Shown here in pieces: positions 21,430-33,050 of a DNA stretch of 64,000 nucleotides. This DNA is from Procambarus clarkii. Lineage: Eukaryota > Arthropoda > Malacostraca > Decapoda > Cambaridae. The stretch lies in the NCBI RefSeq assembly GCF_040958095.1, contig NC_091173.1:20325082-20389081 (forward strand), in the 5' to 3' direction. The notes beneath the pieces are model-generated. The model did not search any database. It saw nothing but the letters and a program-made list of their open reading frames with translations, and was not told where the DNA came from. Numbering within the stretch: position 1 is the first letter of the stretch; each line of letters begins with the position of its first letter. The translations under genes were made by a program, and so were the position numbers.

Positions 21430-22480
21430 CAAGACTTTCAAACAGCATCCTGTCATTTACCTAAATTAGGCTGTTTATGTTAAACTGCAAAGTGGTACAG
21501 ACAATGTTAGGCGCGAATTTGAAGAGAAAGTACTTGTCTAATGTATAGTTTAAATACATACACACTATTACACCATATTATATCACCTGGTAACTATATA
21601 TGTTCATTACCTGATTAAAAAAAAAGTATTTTGCTTTGTTGAGCTGAAATCCGTTTTTCTATAATTTTAAAGCCATTATTTCGTGTTATATTTAATTGTA
21701 AAATATTAAGTTATTTATGAATCAAGATAATTGTCATGCCCTTTGAAAATGTTTGAATATTTGTAATAAATCACTTTATCCAACATTTCATAACTATGAA
21801 ATAATTTCTTTTTAATTAGGTGGGTTCCATATGATGAATTTCCAAGCCTAGTGTCCTTGTCACCCGACACTGAATTAGTCTGTCGTCTCGAGCGTTCACA
21901 ATGTCTAAAAAATGATGTACTGAATTCCCCAAACACAACCTAACCGAGGAGCGAGGACGGGACAGCCCGTCAATTTTGCGATCCGCTATGATTTATAGTA
22001 CATCATATTTTGACCGTCGGGGATTTTTTTTGCGTCAAAAGTTAATGTACTATATGAGAGGATAGGCTGGTCGCACCTTCCAGTTTGCCAATATTCTCTC
22101 TCAAATATGGTGACTAGACTGTGTGCACTATATCATAATATGAAGTGATAGTGAATATTATAGTGAGGATGACTTATATGCAAATCAAGACTAATCCCTT
22201 TGGCACTGCACATGTTATCTCTAACCACTCAGGCACATGTATAGCTAGGATTACTGTTTGTTTTCGTCTAGGAGTCTAGATAATCCACTTATCATAGATA
22301 AGATAATCAATTGATTAGATAATCTATTATCTTAATACTCAATCGTCTATATCATTTACATTTACTCTTTAAAATAAAGTATTTTAGCAGGACCTTTATC
22401 AATGGTTTCTGAAAATCTTATAATTCTGATATATTATGTCTACTACCTTGCCTTTACCTTTAATATTAAATATTACCGAG
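21430..22480. other. No gene recognised; AT-rich
   Basis: No exon, domain or named repeat. A GC-richer segment (21935-22030) and degenerate agataatc repeats (22270-22335) are the only texture. Confidence 0.4.
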
Positions 22481-22549
22481 GTCCTCCCCTAGGGCCTAGG
22501 CCAACACACAACATTCCCCAAGATTCAACAGACAACAATTTTTAACTCC

Positions 22550-22695
22550 CAGATAATTATTTATTGCGATGGTGAAGAGAGGCATCAGATTAAAAGAAAC
22601 ATACCCGAACGTTTTTTTTCTGCCGCGGGAATCGAACTTGGGACCTCTCAGTTGAGAGACGACTCCTCTGGCTACCACACCACGTTGGTCGAATC
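22550..22695 (-). repeat. tRNA-derived SINE, minus strand
   Basis: The minus strand has cgtggtgtggtagccaga (A-box-like) and agttcgattcccgcgg (B-box). The same family as 15.71-15.82 kb, shown by the shared gaagagaggcat and aaacataccc-type tail. Confidence 0.6.
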
Positions 22696-24535
22696 AATAT
22701 GGTACAAACAGTTCGTTTTAATATGACTTTAATTCTCTTTGTGATATAAATGATCTCCAACATGGGATGGGATCGACATACATTTTATACAAACGTTATT
22801 ATCATTGATGTCCTTGCTTCTTACATGGTCAACCGCTTGGTATAGAACCAGAGAAAGAAGCGGACAAAGAGACAGAAAGATAGACAGTGATAGACAGGCA
22901 GAGAATGAAGGAAACGCTTCCACCAGTCTTGTGTCTCCTAATGAAAAATCATTTTCGGTGTTTTGGAGACTGTGTGCTCTGACGACCCGAAGGGGAGGCG
23001 GGTAGTTCCCGTGAGACACCTTTCTAGCCAGAGGATAGCAGACAGACTAAAAGTGAGCCCTTTGGGACGATTAGCTTATACTTTATCAAGTGTGGTACAT
23101 ATTGTTTCTTTAGTTATATTTGTATTATTCAGTCACTGGTTTTTATATTTGGGTTGGTTTAATATTGACGCAGGAAACGCCGTTATTAAACAACCGAGTT
23201 TACTGGTACAAGTAGGAGTCAGTGGTGTAGGTGGCCGACGAGAAGGTGACGATGCTGCCTGCAGACTGTAAAGGGTGTGCAGTGTACAAGGGATGACGTA
23301 CAAGGTAAAAGGTCAAGCGTCGAGTGTAGGAGTCTGCTGTCGAAGGTTGCGATGCAGGGAAATCCTCCGTCAGGGGGCTCCCCTGAATGTCTGGTGTGAG
23401 CGGAGGGAGGGAAAGTGACGAGTGTCCCGGGGGAGGAGAGGGTTAGACGACTGTGGGACGTCGCCACAAGTTGGTGGGTTCTGGCGGCGGAGTTCCTCAA
23501 GCGATGATGTGCCTCTGTAAACTATCCCTCCACCGTCCACGGGATGTTCACGTGGGCGCCCCATACTCACGTACGTTCACGTACTCCCACACTCACGTAT
23601 GGGGTGCATAATCAGGAAATGAAAGGAAATTGTGCTGGTTATGACGTGGTCTTTGCGGTGAAGGCACGCGTGTGTTCACTAATAGTCGGTGCAGTGCTAT
23701 GTCCGGCGGCCCAGCCTAATGTCTAGACAAGAGTTTCCTCTGCTGTCTGCGTCCGGTACACCTAATTTAAAACCCCTAAATATGGACTGAATATTAAACG
23801 CCTTGATAAAATATTTTATGAAGCTAGGAAAATTAATAGATTTTCTTGACTAGTCAACCTTTAATAGACTAATCATAAATTTAGATTAGAGAAAAATATT
23901 TCAAATCTGAAACAGTTCTCGCCGTATGAGGCGAACACAGTATAACGGCTGCAAACGTTTTTACGCGACCATTTAAGTCGCTCGGCCGCGTTCGTTGCTC
24001 CCACCCGAAGCTGTGTAAACACCGACAAGAATAAATTCTTTACTCACATTTAAAACTGGGCAAGTGATGACATTTTTAGATTCACATCTTCCATGATTTT
24101 TTTTTATTAATACATTAGGTACATCATCATTTGTGCCATGATCAAAGTCTGGACTTGTTGAAGCCTACGGACGGCACCCGTGTCATTTGACTCATTTATA
24201 ATGCCTTATATGGTCATGGTATTTACTAATCTTTACTTGTTCTAGTTGCGTTAAGGTGACATTTGTTTTTTATTATGATGTTAACGTTGGCAAATCGGGT
24301 CTATTTAAATGCGGGTTAAATTGTTGAAACGTTTGTGGCCCATTTCTGTTATTTTTGCCGTAACACGTTTAGTTTTATTAAAACAATTTATACTGTTTTT
24401 GGAGGTGATTGACCTGCCTCCAAACACTATCGTGTGTGTGTGGTGTTTGTGGCTCGTTTGCACAATTTAATCAACCTCTATTTCCAAACCTGTTCCTGAT
24501 CGACAAAACTTTCCCATAAAAATCGTTTAAATTCT
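22696..24535. other. No gene recognised
   Basis: Mixed-composition DNA. A gtgcctctgtaaac and tatggggtgcataatc pair at 23508-23615 resembles the zinc-knuckle LINE tail with an inserted cacgtac segment. Otherwise nothing supportable. Confidence 0.35.
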
Positions 24536-24537
24536 CC

Positions 24538-24855
24538 CTCACGCACACCCACGTACACGCACATTCACGTACACGCACATTCACGTACACCCACGTACAC
24601 GCACATTCACGTACACGCACACCCACGTACACGCACATTCACGTATACGCACATTGACGTACACGCACATTGACGTACACGTACACGCACATTCACGTAC
24701 ACGCACACCCACACTCTAGTACATGCACACTTACGTGCAAGCACGTACACGCACACTCACACACGCATACTCACGTACACACACACTCACGTACATTCAG
24801 GTATACTCACGTACACGCACTCACGAACACGCACACTCACGTACACGCACACACG
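24538..24855. repeat. Degenerate (cacgtacacgcacattca)n minisatellite
   Basis: Variable 12- to 18-bp units built from cacgtacacgcaca and attcacgtac phrases. It abuts the 5' truncation point of the LINE copy that follows. Confidence 0.9.
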
Positions 24856-24861
24856 TACTCC

Positions 24862-25925
24862 ATTGGATAAGGGAGTATCTAATTAACAGAAGGTAGCGAG
24901 TCACTGTGAGGGGTGAGGTCTCAGATTGGCGAGATGTTACAAGTGGAGTCCCACAGGGTTCAGTCCTTGGACCTATACTGTTTCTGATATATGTAAATGA
25001 TCTCCTAGAGGGAATAGACTCGTTCTTCTCATTGTTTGCTGATGATGCAAAAATTATGAGGAGGATTAAGACAGAGGAAGATAGTATGAAGCTACAAGAT
25101 GACCTAGACAAACTGAATGAATGGTCCAAGAAATGGTTATTAAAGTTCAACCCGAGTAAATGTAAGGTAATGGAACTAGGTGCTGGAAACAGGCCAGACA
25201 CTGGATACAAAATGGGAGATGAAGTCCTTAATGAAACGGACAGAGAGAAAGATCTAGGAGTTGATATCACACTAAACCTGTCTCCCGAAGTCCACATCAA
25301 AAGAATAACATCTGCGGTGTATGCGAGGCTGGCTAACATCAGAACTGCCTTCAGGAACCTGTGTAAGGAATCATTCAGAACCTTGTATACCACATATGTA
25401 AGGCCAATCCTGGAGTATGCGGCCCCAGCATGGAGCCCGTACCTTGTCAAGCACAAGACGAAGCTGGAAAATGTTCAAAGATATGCCACTAGGCTAGTCC
25501 CAGAACTAAGAGGCATGAGTGAATAGGAAAAGCTGCGTGAACTACACCTCACGTCGCTGGAAGACAGAAGAGCTCGAGGAGACATGATCACCATGTACAA
25601 TATCCTCAGGGGCATTGACAGGTTAGATAAGGAGAGATTATCAACCACGAGTGGTACGCGAACAAGGGGACACAGGTGGAAACTAAGTACCTAAATGAGC
25701 CACAGAGACATTAGAAAGATTTTTTTTTTCAGTGTCAGAGTAGTTACTAAAGGGAATTCATTAATTAGGAAGTGATGTGGTGGAGTTTGACTCCATACAC
25801 AGTTTCAAATGTAGATATGATAGAGCCCAGTAGGCTCAGGAACCTGTACACCAGTAGATTGACGGTTGAGAGGCGGGACCAAAGAGCCAGAGCTCAACCC
25901 CCGCAAGCACAACTAGGTGAGCACA
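24862..25925 (+). pseudogene. CR1/Jockey-like LINE: RT half to 3' tail, longest copy in the window
   Basis: The longest uninterrupted stretch (24894-25526) covers RT motif B (SGVPQGSVLGPILFLIYVND), the catalytic box FADDAKIM, WLLKFNPSKCKVM, KDLGVDI and TTYVRPILEYAAPAW. It follows truncated DNA encoding WIREYLINRR, ended by TAG where the family has a Gln codon (C-to-T). Another TAG lies at 25524-25526, and a third stop replaces the Gln of the KLSTQMSHRD box. A T-run (25719-25729) breaks the frame. The 3' tail ends caagcacaactaggtgagca and then a short CA and long CT microsatellite. The RT N-terminus and endonuclease are absent. It copied RNA into DNA when active; this copy is dead. Confidence 0.92.
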
Positions 25926-25958
25926 CCAATACCGACTCACGCCACAAGTACACACACA

Positions 25959-26145
<187 letters not shown>

Positions 26146-26149
26146 CCAG

Positions 26150-26725
26150 GAAATGAATGGGAGGAGACCGTGGGAGAAGCTTGGCATGTGTGTGTGGGAG
26201 AGAATAAGATGATACAATGGGTTGTGAAAATAACACTTGCTGATCATTGAGTGGTACAATGTTACACAGCCACTCCCCACACAGTCACCGAGATAAGAGC
26301 TCTCAGGATCAAGACTCAGCTAACATTTACCTCCACACTTACGGAACCTCAACCTCTTACCTTAATCAAGTCGCCGTTAAAATAACTAGTTTACGATCTC
26401 TGAAGCGCTGCGGAATTCTCCACAACAACAACAACAACACCTCTTGGACGAGACCGACCTCGCAACATGTCCAAGCTCGTAAGATGTACAGGTTTCGTAA
26501 GATTGACAGGTAAATGTTTAAGTATTCCCTGCCCAGTACTTAGACCCTGAAGCGGGTCTAAATGAGCTGTAGAGAGAGATAGAACAGGTTTACGGAAAAA
26601 TATGAAGGATCAAAGAAAATGGAGCTACAGGGAGGGGTGACGGCAACAAAGTGGGACAGTCTTTACAGTTGTTATGGACATACTGGAAAAATTATCTAGA
26701 TACCAGTGGTTTAACTGAGTGTGCA
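26150..26725. other. No gene recognised
   Basis: Unassigned DNA with a short (aac)n run at 26425-26440. No convincing exon. Confidence 0.4.
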
Positions 26726-26734
26726 GGCAACTAC

Positions 26735-27035
26735 TCCACACGCAGCCACAGCACAGGCAGCCACACCACAGGCAGCCACATCACAGGCAGCCACACCACA
26801 GGCAGCCACATACCAGGCAGCCACAGCACAGGCAGCCACACCACAGGCAGCCACATACCAGGCAGCCACAGCACAGGCAGCCACACCACAGGCAGCCACA
26901 TACCAGGCAGCCACACCACAGGCAACTACTCCACACGCAGCCACAGCACAGGCAGCCACACCACAGGCAGCCACACCACAGGCAGCCACATACCAGGCAG
27001 CCACATCATAGGCAGCCACATCACACACAGCAACA
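26735..27035. repeat. 15-bp minisatellite, about 20 copies
   Basis: Unit caggcagccacacca with variants catacca, cagca and catca, plus two variant aactactccacacgcagc blocks that mark a longer (about 195-bp) duplication. The repeated protein-like frames are by-products. Confidence 0.95.
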
Positions 27036-27104
27036 CAGAGATGGTTCCAGGTAAGACTGGTGCGGGTAAGGGGAGGTGGTGGGGGACACAAGCTGATATA
27101 AAAT

Positions 27105-27345
27105 GATGATTCGGAAGCCCCTACACCAGTCGGATGAAGGTTGAGAGGCGAGACCAAGAGCTGAAGCTTATTCCTCATAACGACAATTAGAGGAGAATAT
27201 GGCGAGAATGCCACATACCAACACACACATAAATGCTTTATAATGCCTTGTGGTTACCAAGAGTTGGTTCCGAGGATCAATGTCTCCGCAGCCCGGTCTC
27301 TGACCAGGTCTCCTGGTTGACGTTCTGGTCAACCAGGCTGTTAAA
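27105..27345 (+). repeat. Diverged LINE tails
   Basis: 27130-27195 resembles the family tail (ttgagaggcgagaccaag, then agagctgaagctt). 27280-27345 carries a different LINE terminus with a cagcccggtctctgaccagg box and tctcctggttgacgttctgg. Confidence 0.5.
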
Positions 27346-27479
27346 CCCCACAGACACAAACACATGCAAACACACTCTCAATACACAAATGGTAACATAA
27401 AAACACCCGCTAACATCACTATCCGCTACGCTGAAACCTGGTTTCGCCAGAAAAATAAACAGACACACTAAAACATATA

Positions 27480-27600
27480 AATACCCTCTAGCTCCACAAC
27501 CCCCCCCCCTTCTCCACACACCCACACAGATCCACGGCCTTCCCCGCCCCCACACAAACACCGCCCCCCCCCACAACACCTCGCTGGACAGCGTGTGGGA
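27480..27600. other. C-rich low-complexity tract
   Basis: Repeated C-runs separated by acacaaac; no coding content. Confidence 0.7.
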
Positions 27601-27869
27601 ACAAAATAAAGTCCTCCCGGGGGTCGCCGCCCCCCGGGCTGATGTCTTGTGAAGTTTGCTTAAGACGTTAGTGGAACCGCCAATATCCAGCCCGAGACTC
27701 ACACGCTACAAGATGAGGCAGCCACACCACATGATGTGGCTGTGGCAGCCACATGCCTCTTCTCACCCCCGCATGGCCCTGGTGGTGGAGGAAGAAGTTG
27801 TGGAAACCACCTCCATCCACTTCTTTACGGCCAGATTCGACAAAGAATTCGTCAGTGAGAAGAGTTAAA

Positions 27870-27948
27870 TTATGAACCCAGCAGGTGCAACGAGGCTCGT
27901 AGGCGGGGTCCAAGAGCTAATAGCCCGATTCTGCAGCCACAAATAGTA

Positions 27949-27949
<1 letters not shown>
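27870..27949 (+). repeat. Retroelement tail ending in (CA)n
   Basis: The phrase ggcggggtccaagagctaat followed by agcccgattctgcag and acaaatagtaagcac recurs at 54.65-54.71 kb. It is a 3' end of another retroelement family. Confidence 0.6.

Positions 27950-28027
<78 letters not shown>
27950..28027. repeat. (AC)n microsatellite
   Basis: About 78 bp of AC ending in an A-run and G-run. Confidence 0.97.
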
Positions 28028-28032
<5 letters not shown>

Positions 28033-28043
28033 AAAAAGGGGGG

Positions 28044-28235
28044 GCCCTGGTAGCCTGGTGAATAGCGCGCAGGACTCGTAATTCTGTGGCGCGGGTTCGA
28101 TTCCTGCACCAGGCAGAAACAAATGGGCAAAGTTTCTTTCACTCTGAATGCCCCTGTTACCTAGCAGTAAATAGGTACCTGGGAGTTAGTCAGCTGTCAC
28201 GGGCTGCTTCCTAGGGTGTTTGTGTGTGTGTGGTG
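28044..28235 (+). mobile_element. tRNA-Thr-like SINE
   Basis: The A-box-like tagcctggtgaatagcgcgc and the B-box ggttcgattcc stand in tRNA spacing, with cctgg...ccagg acceptor-like ends. The anticodon-like position reads CGT in the loop ctcgtaa, suggesting a tRNA-Thr ancestor. The body carries cctagcagtaaataggtacc and gggctgcttcctagg, repeated at 54.55-54.60 kb. It is followed by a LINE tail. Confidence 0.75.
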
Positions 28236-28370
28236 TAGCTTCAAGTGTAGATATGATAGAGCCCAGTAGGCTGAGGAACCTGTACACCAGTTGATTGACA
28301 GTTGAGAGGCGGGACTAAAGAGCCAGAGCTTAACCACCGCAAGCACAACTAGGTGAGTACACACACACAC
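28236..28370 (+). repeat. LINE 3'-tail copy
   Basis: Starts in cttcaagtgtagatatgat and runs to caagcacaactaggtgagta, then (CA)n. Strongly 5' truncated, lacking all coding sequence. Confidence 0.85.
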
Positions 28371-28544
28371 AGTGGACACACAGCTACATCACAGGCAGTC
28401 AAACACAGTGTTTTCCAGAATAAATTGCAACATAATACTCAGACCAGAGTTATTTGTGTTATTGTGTGAAAAGAATCTGTTCTAATGCAACACATCCGGA
28501 TTTGTTTGTTTTGTTTTGTGTGTGAACTCACCTAGACCCCACCA

Positions 28545-28935
28545 CAACACCACCAAGGACCACCACAACACCACCATGGACCACCATCACCACAACACCA
28601 CCATGGACCACCACCACCACAACACCACCATGGACCACCACAACACCACCATGGACCACCACAACACCACCATGGACCACCACAACACCACCATGGACCA
28701 CCCCACTACAACACCACCATGGACCACCACAACACCACCATGGACCACCACAACACCACCATGGACCACCCCACTACAACACCACCATGGACCACCACAA
28801 CACCACCATGGACCACCACAACACCACCATGGACCACCACAACACCACCATGGACCACCCCACTACAACACCACCATGGACCACCACAACACCACCATGG
28901 ACCACCACACCACCATGGACCACCACCACCACAAC
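28545..28935. repeat. 21-bp minisatellite (accaccatggaccaccacaac)
   Basis: About 17 copies, with a 26-bp variant containing accaccccactac that recurs three times at regular spacing, marking a higher-order duplication. No real coding evidence. Confidence 0.95.
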
Positions 28936-30225
28936 GTTTCACCAACATCCGAGAATATAACTAGAACAACAGTGACGCATATAGGAAACAAAACACCATT
29001 CACCCAAACAATCTTTCCTATAAAAAATGAGAAGAAAAACAATAATTAGCTACTTGGTTACATAGTTTATTTCTGTAACATCCCATTGTACTAAGAGCTT
29101 CTTTAACGTTGGCTGTGACGACGTGTAGAGTGGTGCCCTCTGGCGGCGCCGGGCGGACGGCGCCTAACGTAACTTAAGCTTAACCTAACCTGACAGTATC
29201 TAACTAAATTTAACCTAACCTGACCCAATTTAACTAAATTTAATTAAAAAGAGGGCATCAGTTAGTTTTTTAAACTGTTCTATGCCAACAAATCTTTTTT
29301 GACTAGTTGCATATGAAAAAGGACTGCAATTGTTCCTAGTTTCAGTACTGCAGCCTAAATAGAAAAGGAGATTTAATTTTGTTTTTCAACGAATATTACA
29401 CATTTTTAGTAAGTTACTACAACCACCCGTTTCAGATATAATCATTCTATGACACTTTTCTGCCACATTAACATATAATTAAGGATCTTATGCCGCGGAT
29501 TGTCCAAAATATGTTTAGTTTTACTAATACAAATAGTCAAAGTTCCTCCCTAAAAAAAAATATGCAAATATATCATGTTTATTGCTATTATTAAATCAAT
29601 AAATGAACTTGGAAAAAACGCCGTTTTTTCGAAAAAACGAAAAAATCAGATTTTAGAGACATAAACTTTACATATAAGGTGGAAGTTTCATATAAATTGA
29701 ATAAAAATGAAAGAGTAACAACTCCGTTTATGTTACTTGAAAAATAAATCATTAAATAATAAAGTCTAAGGTGCTGCCATCTGTGGCTGAGGTTGACATC
29801 AACCAATTTCCTCCAAAATTGGCACCCTTACAGATAGGCTTACATGGTCTCACACGGTGTACAGTACTCTGGGGTCTCCCTTTCCAAATTCCAGATAGCA
29901 ACTTATATATTAACCAGCTTCGCATATGCCGCCGATGTGATTGTGTCTATGTGTACGCAGCGGTCAGTTGAGTATGTGCGTGTATGCACACACGCGCATA
30001 CTGTAAGATACTGTATGACACAGGATAACCGAGATTACAATACTCGGATTACAATGACCTTATAAAGGGATATGAGAGTTTAAACGTCTTCAAACTGTAT
30101 AGAGTATATTGGGCGGGAGGCAGACATTAAATATTAAATTTAATGGGAAATATCAAATTTCTCATTAAATTTTATTATATATTAAATTTTTAGGAAAAAG
30201 GGGGAAATAAAAAGGTAATAAAAGG
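28936..30225. other. No gene recognised; AT-rich
   Basis: Contains a small GC patch at 29120-29165, followed by two taacctaacctgac phrases (29185-29230) resembling degenerate telomeric-type repeats. Otherwise AT-rich and featureless. Confidence 0.4.
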
Positions 30226-30315
30226 GTGTATGTGTGTGGGAATTACGCTTTAAGAAATGGGCATAAAACTCTGAGTTTATCGGTAATTCTTTTAACTTTA
30301 TATATAGAGGCTCAC

Positions 30316-30522
<207 letters not shown>

Positions 30523-30555
30523 TATATACATTTAAAAATATAGACACATATTTAG

Positions 30556-30660
30556 ACGCATGCACACACGCACACGCTGGCACACACACGCACACGCTGG
30601 CACACACACACACACGCTGGCACACACACACACGTGCACGCTGGCACACAGACAAACACA
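30556..30660. repeat. Short minisatellite (cacacacacgctgg)n
   Basis: Five units of about 20 bp built on cacgctggcacaca. Confidence 0.8.
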
Positions 30661-30764
30661 CAAAGGAGGTAAGGAAACACAATCAGGTGAGACGCGGGTG
30701 TAGGCGGTCTGGTCCGATTTCCAGCGGATATTTTGGGACAAAGAAAAGTGAATCAACACATTTT

Positions 30765-30765
<1 letters not shown>

Positions 30766-30845
<80 letters not shown>
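30766..30845. repeat. (GT)n microsatellite
   Basis: About 80 bp of GT immediately next to the terminal gtactcacctagttgtg of the inverted LINE copy, the usual arrangement for this family. Confidence 0.97.
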
Positions 30846-30848
<3 letters not shown>

Positions 30849-31359
30849 CACCTAGTTGTGTTTGCGGGGGTTGAGCTTTAGCTCTTTGGTCCCGCCTCTC
30901 AACCGTCAATCAATAGGTGTACAGGTTCCTGAGCCTATTGGGGTCTATCATATCTACTCTTGAAACTGTGTATGGAGTCAGCCTCCACCACATTACTGTC
31001 TAATGCATTCCATTTGTCAACCACTCTGACACTATAAAAGTTCTTTCTAATATCTCTGTGGCTCATTTGGGCACTCAGTTTCCACCTGTGTCCCCTAGTG
31101 CGTGTGCCCCTTGTGTTAAATAGCCTGTCTTTATCTATCTTATCAATTCCCTTCAGAATCTTGAATGTGGTGATCATGTCCCCCTTAACTCTTCTGTCTT
31201 CCAGCGAAGTGAGGTTTAATTCCCGTAGTCTCTCCTCGTAGCTCATACCTCTCAGCTCGGGTACTAGTTTGGTGGCAAACCTTTGAACCTTTTCCAGTTT
31301 AGTCTTATCCTTGACTAGATATGGACTCCCTGCTGGGGCTGCAGAATTGATAGGGCAGA
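30845..31359 (-). pseudogene. 5'-truncated LINE copy, minus strand
   Basis: The minus strand encodes AGSPYLVKDKTKLEKVQRF, LRGMSYEERLRELNLTSLED, GDMITTFKILKGIDKID, RGHRWKLSAQMSHRDIRKN and a CRYDRPQ-like end, then the 3' tail to 30847. The frame is open for about 150 codons, so this is among the younger copies. It lacks everything upstream of the RT thumb. Confidence 0.9.
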
Positions 31360-31371
31360 CAAAGCCAATTT

Positions 31372-31552
31372 GTTGACCAGACCACACACTAGAAATTGAA
31401 GGGACGACGACGTTTCGGTCCGTCCTGGACCATTCTCAAGTCGATTGAATGGTTGAATGGTCCAGGACGGACCGAAACGTCGTCGTCCCTTCACCTTCTA
31501 GTGTGTGGTCTGGTCAACATACTTCAGCCACGTTATTGTGACTCCTCGCCTG
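31372..31552 (-). mobile_element. Hairpin SINE-like element, full length (minus)
   Basis: On the minus strand it begins caggcgaggagtcacaataa and ends tggtctggtcaa, like the copy at 52.56 kb. The core is a near-perfect hairpin with arms of about 65 bp (gacgacgacgtttcggtcc against its complement). Imperfect 12-bp flanking repeats caaagccaattt and caaagccagttt (31360-31371, 31553-31564) look like a target-site duplication. Confidence 0.8.
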
Positions 31553-31564
31553 CAAAGCCAGTTT

Positions 31565-31760
31565 ATTTAACACCAGGGACACACGCACTAGGGGACACAG
31601 ATGGATATTGAGTGCTCTAATGAGCCATAAAGACAATGGAAATAATTTTTTTTTAGTGTCAGAGTAGTTAATAAGTGGAATGCATTAGAAAGTAATGTGA
31701 AAGAGTGATCGTGGACAAGCAGTGAACTATTGAAATTTTCATCCGTAATTCTCGGGTTTA
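31565..31760 (+). pseudogene. LINE RT C-terminal remnant
   Basis: The plus strand reads TRTRGHRWILSALMSHKD, then a frameshifted equivalent of NFFSVRVVN. It matches the copies at 25.66 and 48.8 kb. Short, with stops. Confidence 0.7.
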
Positions 31761-32038
31761 ACACATTCACCAACCTGTGATAATTGGTGCAGTGGTTTAC
31801 CAGTGGAGCACCGCGCACCACATCGCTGAGCACCGCGCACCACATCGTCCTGGAGTGAGTGACTATAGTTTTCCAGGGAGGCAGCGTACATGAGCGCCCG
31901 GAGCTGGCCTCCCCCACACCAGGCTGTCAACACAAGCAGGAGCCGTGTTCCACAAGCCATAATGAGCCGGGCGGCCATCACACGAGCGTGTCCCACAGTT
32001 TTTGTCTGGCTTACTGACCGATTTTTGTGGCCAGTATG

Positions 32039-32040
<2 letters not shown>

Positions 32041-32090
<50 letters not shown>
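32041..32090. repeat. (GT)n microsatellite
   Basis: About 50 bp of GT next to a LINE tail terminus. Confidence 0.95.
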
Positions 32091-32093
<3 letters not shown>

Positions 32094-32920
32094 CACCTAG
32101 TTGTGCTTGCAGGGGTTGAGCTCTGGCTCTTTGGTCTCTGGAATTTCTCCTTGCTCTAGGGTGAAGACCTCCTGGAATTTCTTATTCAGATCCTTACACA
32201 CTTCCTTGTCATTTGTAGTGAATCCTTCCGCCCCTATCCTTAATTTCATAACCTGTTCCTTTACTGTTGTTTTTCTCCTGATGTGGCTATGCAGCAATTT
32301 AGGCTGAGTCTTTGCCTTGCTTGCGATGCCATTTTCGTATTGTCTTTCTGCCTCTCTTCTCATCCTGACATATTCATTCCTGGCATTCTGGTATCTTTCT
32401 ATGCTCTCCAGTGTCCTGTTATTCCTATAGTTTCTCCATGCCCTTTTACTTTGCTGCTTAGCTAGCCTACATCTCTGATTAAACCATGGGTTTCTCATCT
32501 TCATTTCACTGTTTTCCTTTTGGGCTGCGACAAACTTGTTTGCTGCTTCCTTGTACTTCTGCGTGATGTAGTCCATCATATTTTGGGCCGTCTTTCCCCT
32601 GAGCTCTGTTTCCCATGCTATATCTGTTAGAAATTTTCTTATCTCCTCATAGTTTCCCTTTCGGAATGCCAGCCTTTTGTTTTCAGTATCCCTCCTCGAG
32701 CTCACTAACCCTTCTTCAATCAGGTACTCAAACGCCAGTACACAGTGGTCGCTCATTCCTACTGGGGCCTCAAAACCGATTTCTTTTATGTCAGAGTCGT
32801 TCAGAGTGAAGACTAGGTCGAGTCTCGCTGATAGGTCATTGCCTCTCATTCTTGTGGGTTCTCTGACATGCTGGGTTAAAAAGTTTATAGTCACCACCTC
32901 AGTCACACGTGTGGGCGTGT
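32091..32920 (-). pseudogene. LINE deletion derivative: endonuclease end and linker joined directly to 3' tail
   Basis: The minus strand has an open frame of about 269 codons (32906-32097, opening on GTG). It starts within the C-terminal part of an APE-type endonuclease: LDLVFT at residues 30-34 and the SDH active-site box at 52-54. A charged linker (WFNQRCRLAKQQSKRAWRNY) follows. At residue about 258 it runs straight into the 3' tail (KEPELNPCKHN is tail sequence). The whole RT domain is missing. The join falls in gagaccaaagagcc, where linker and tail share about nine bases. The 5' end is cut off by a cgtgtggg repeat. Confidence 0.85.
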
Positions 32921-33050
32921 GGGTGTGCGAGCGTGTGGGCGTGCGGGCGTTAAAAGCGAGACACGATCAGAGAAGCGCCAATATTCGCGTCCATTTATTC
33001 TCATTTAGCGCATCAAACGAGTTTCTTTGAAAATACTCGACGGATTTTAG
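32921..33050. other. No gene recognised
   Basis: A short GT/GC-rich cgtgtgggcgtg repeat, then unassigned DNA. Confidence 0.4.
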
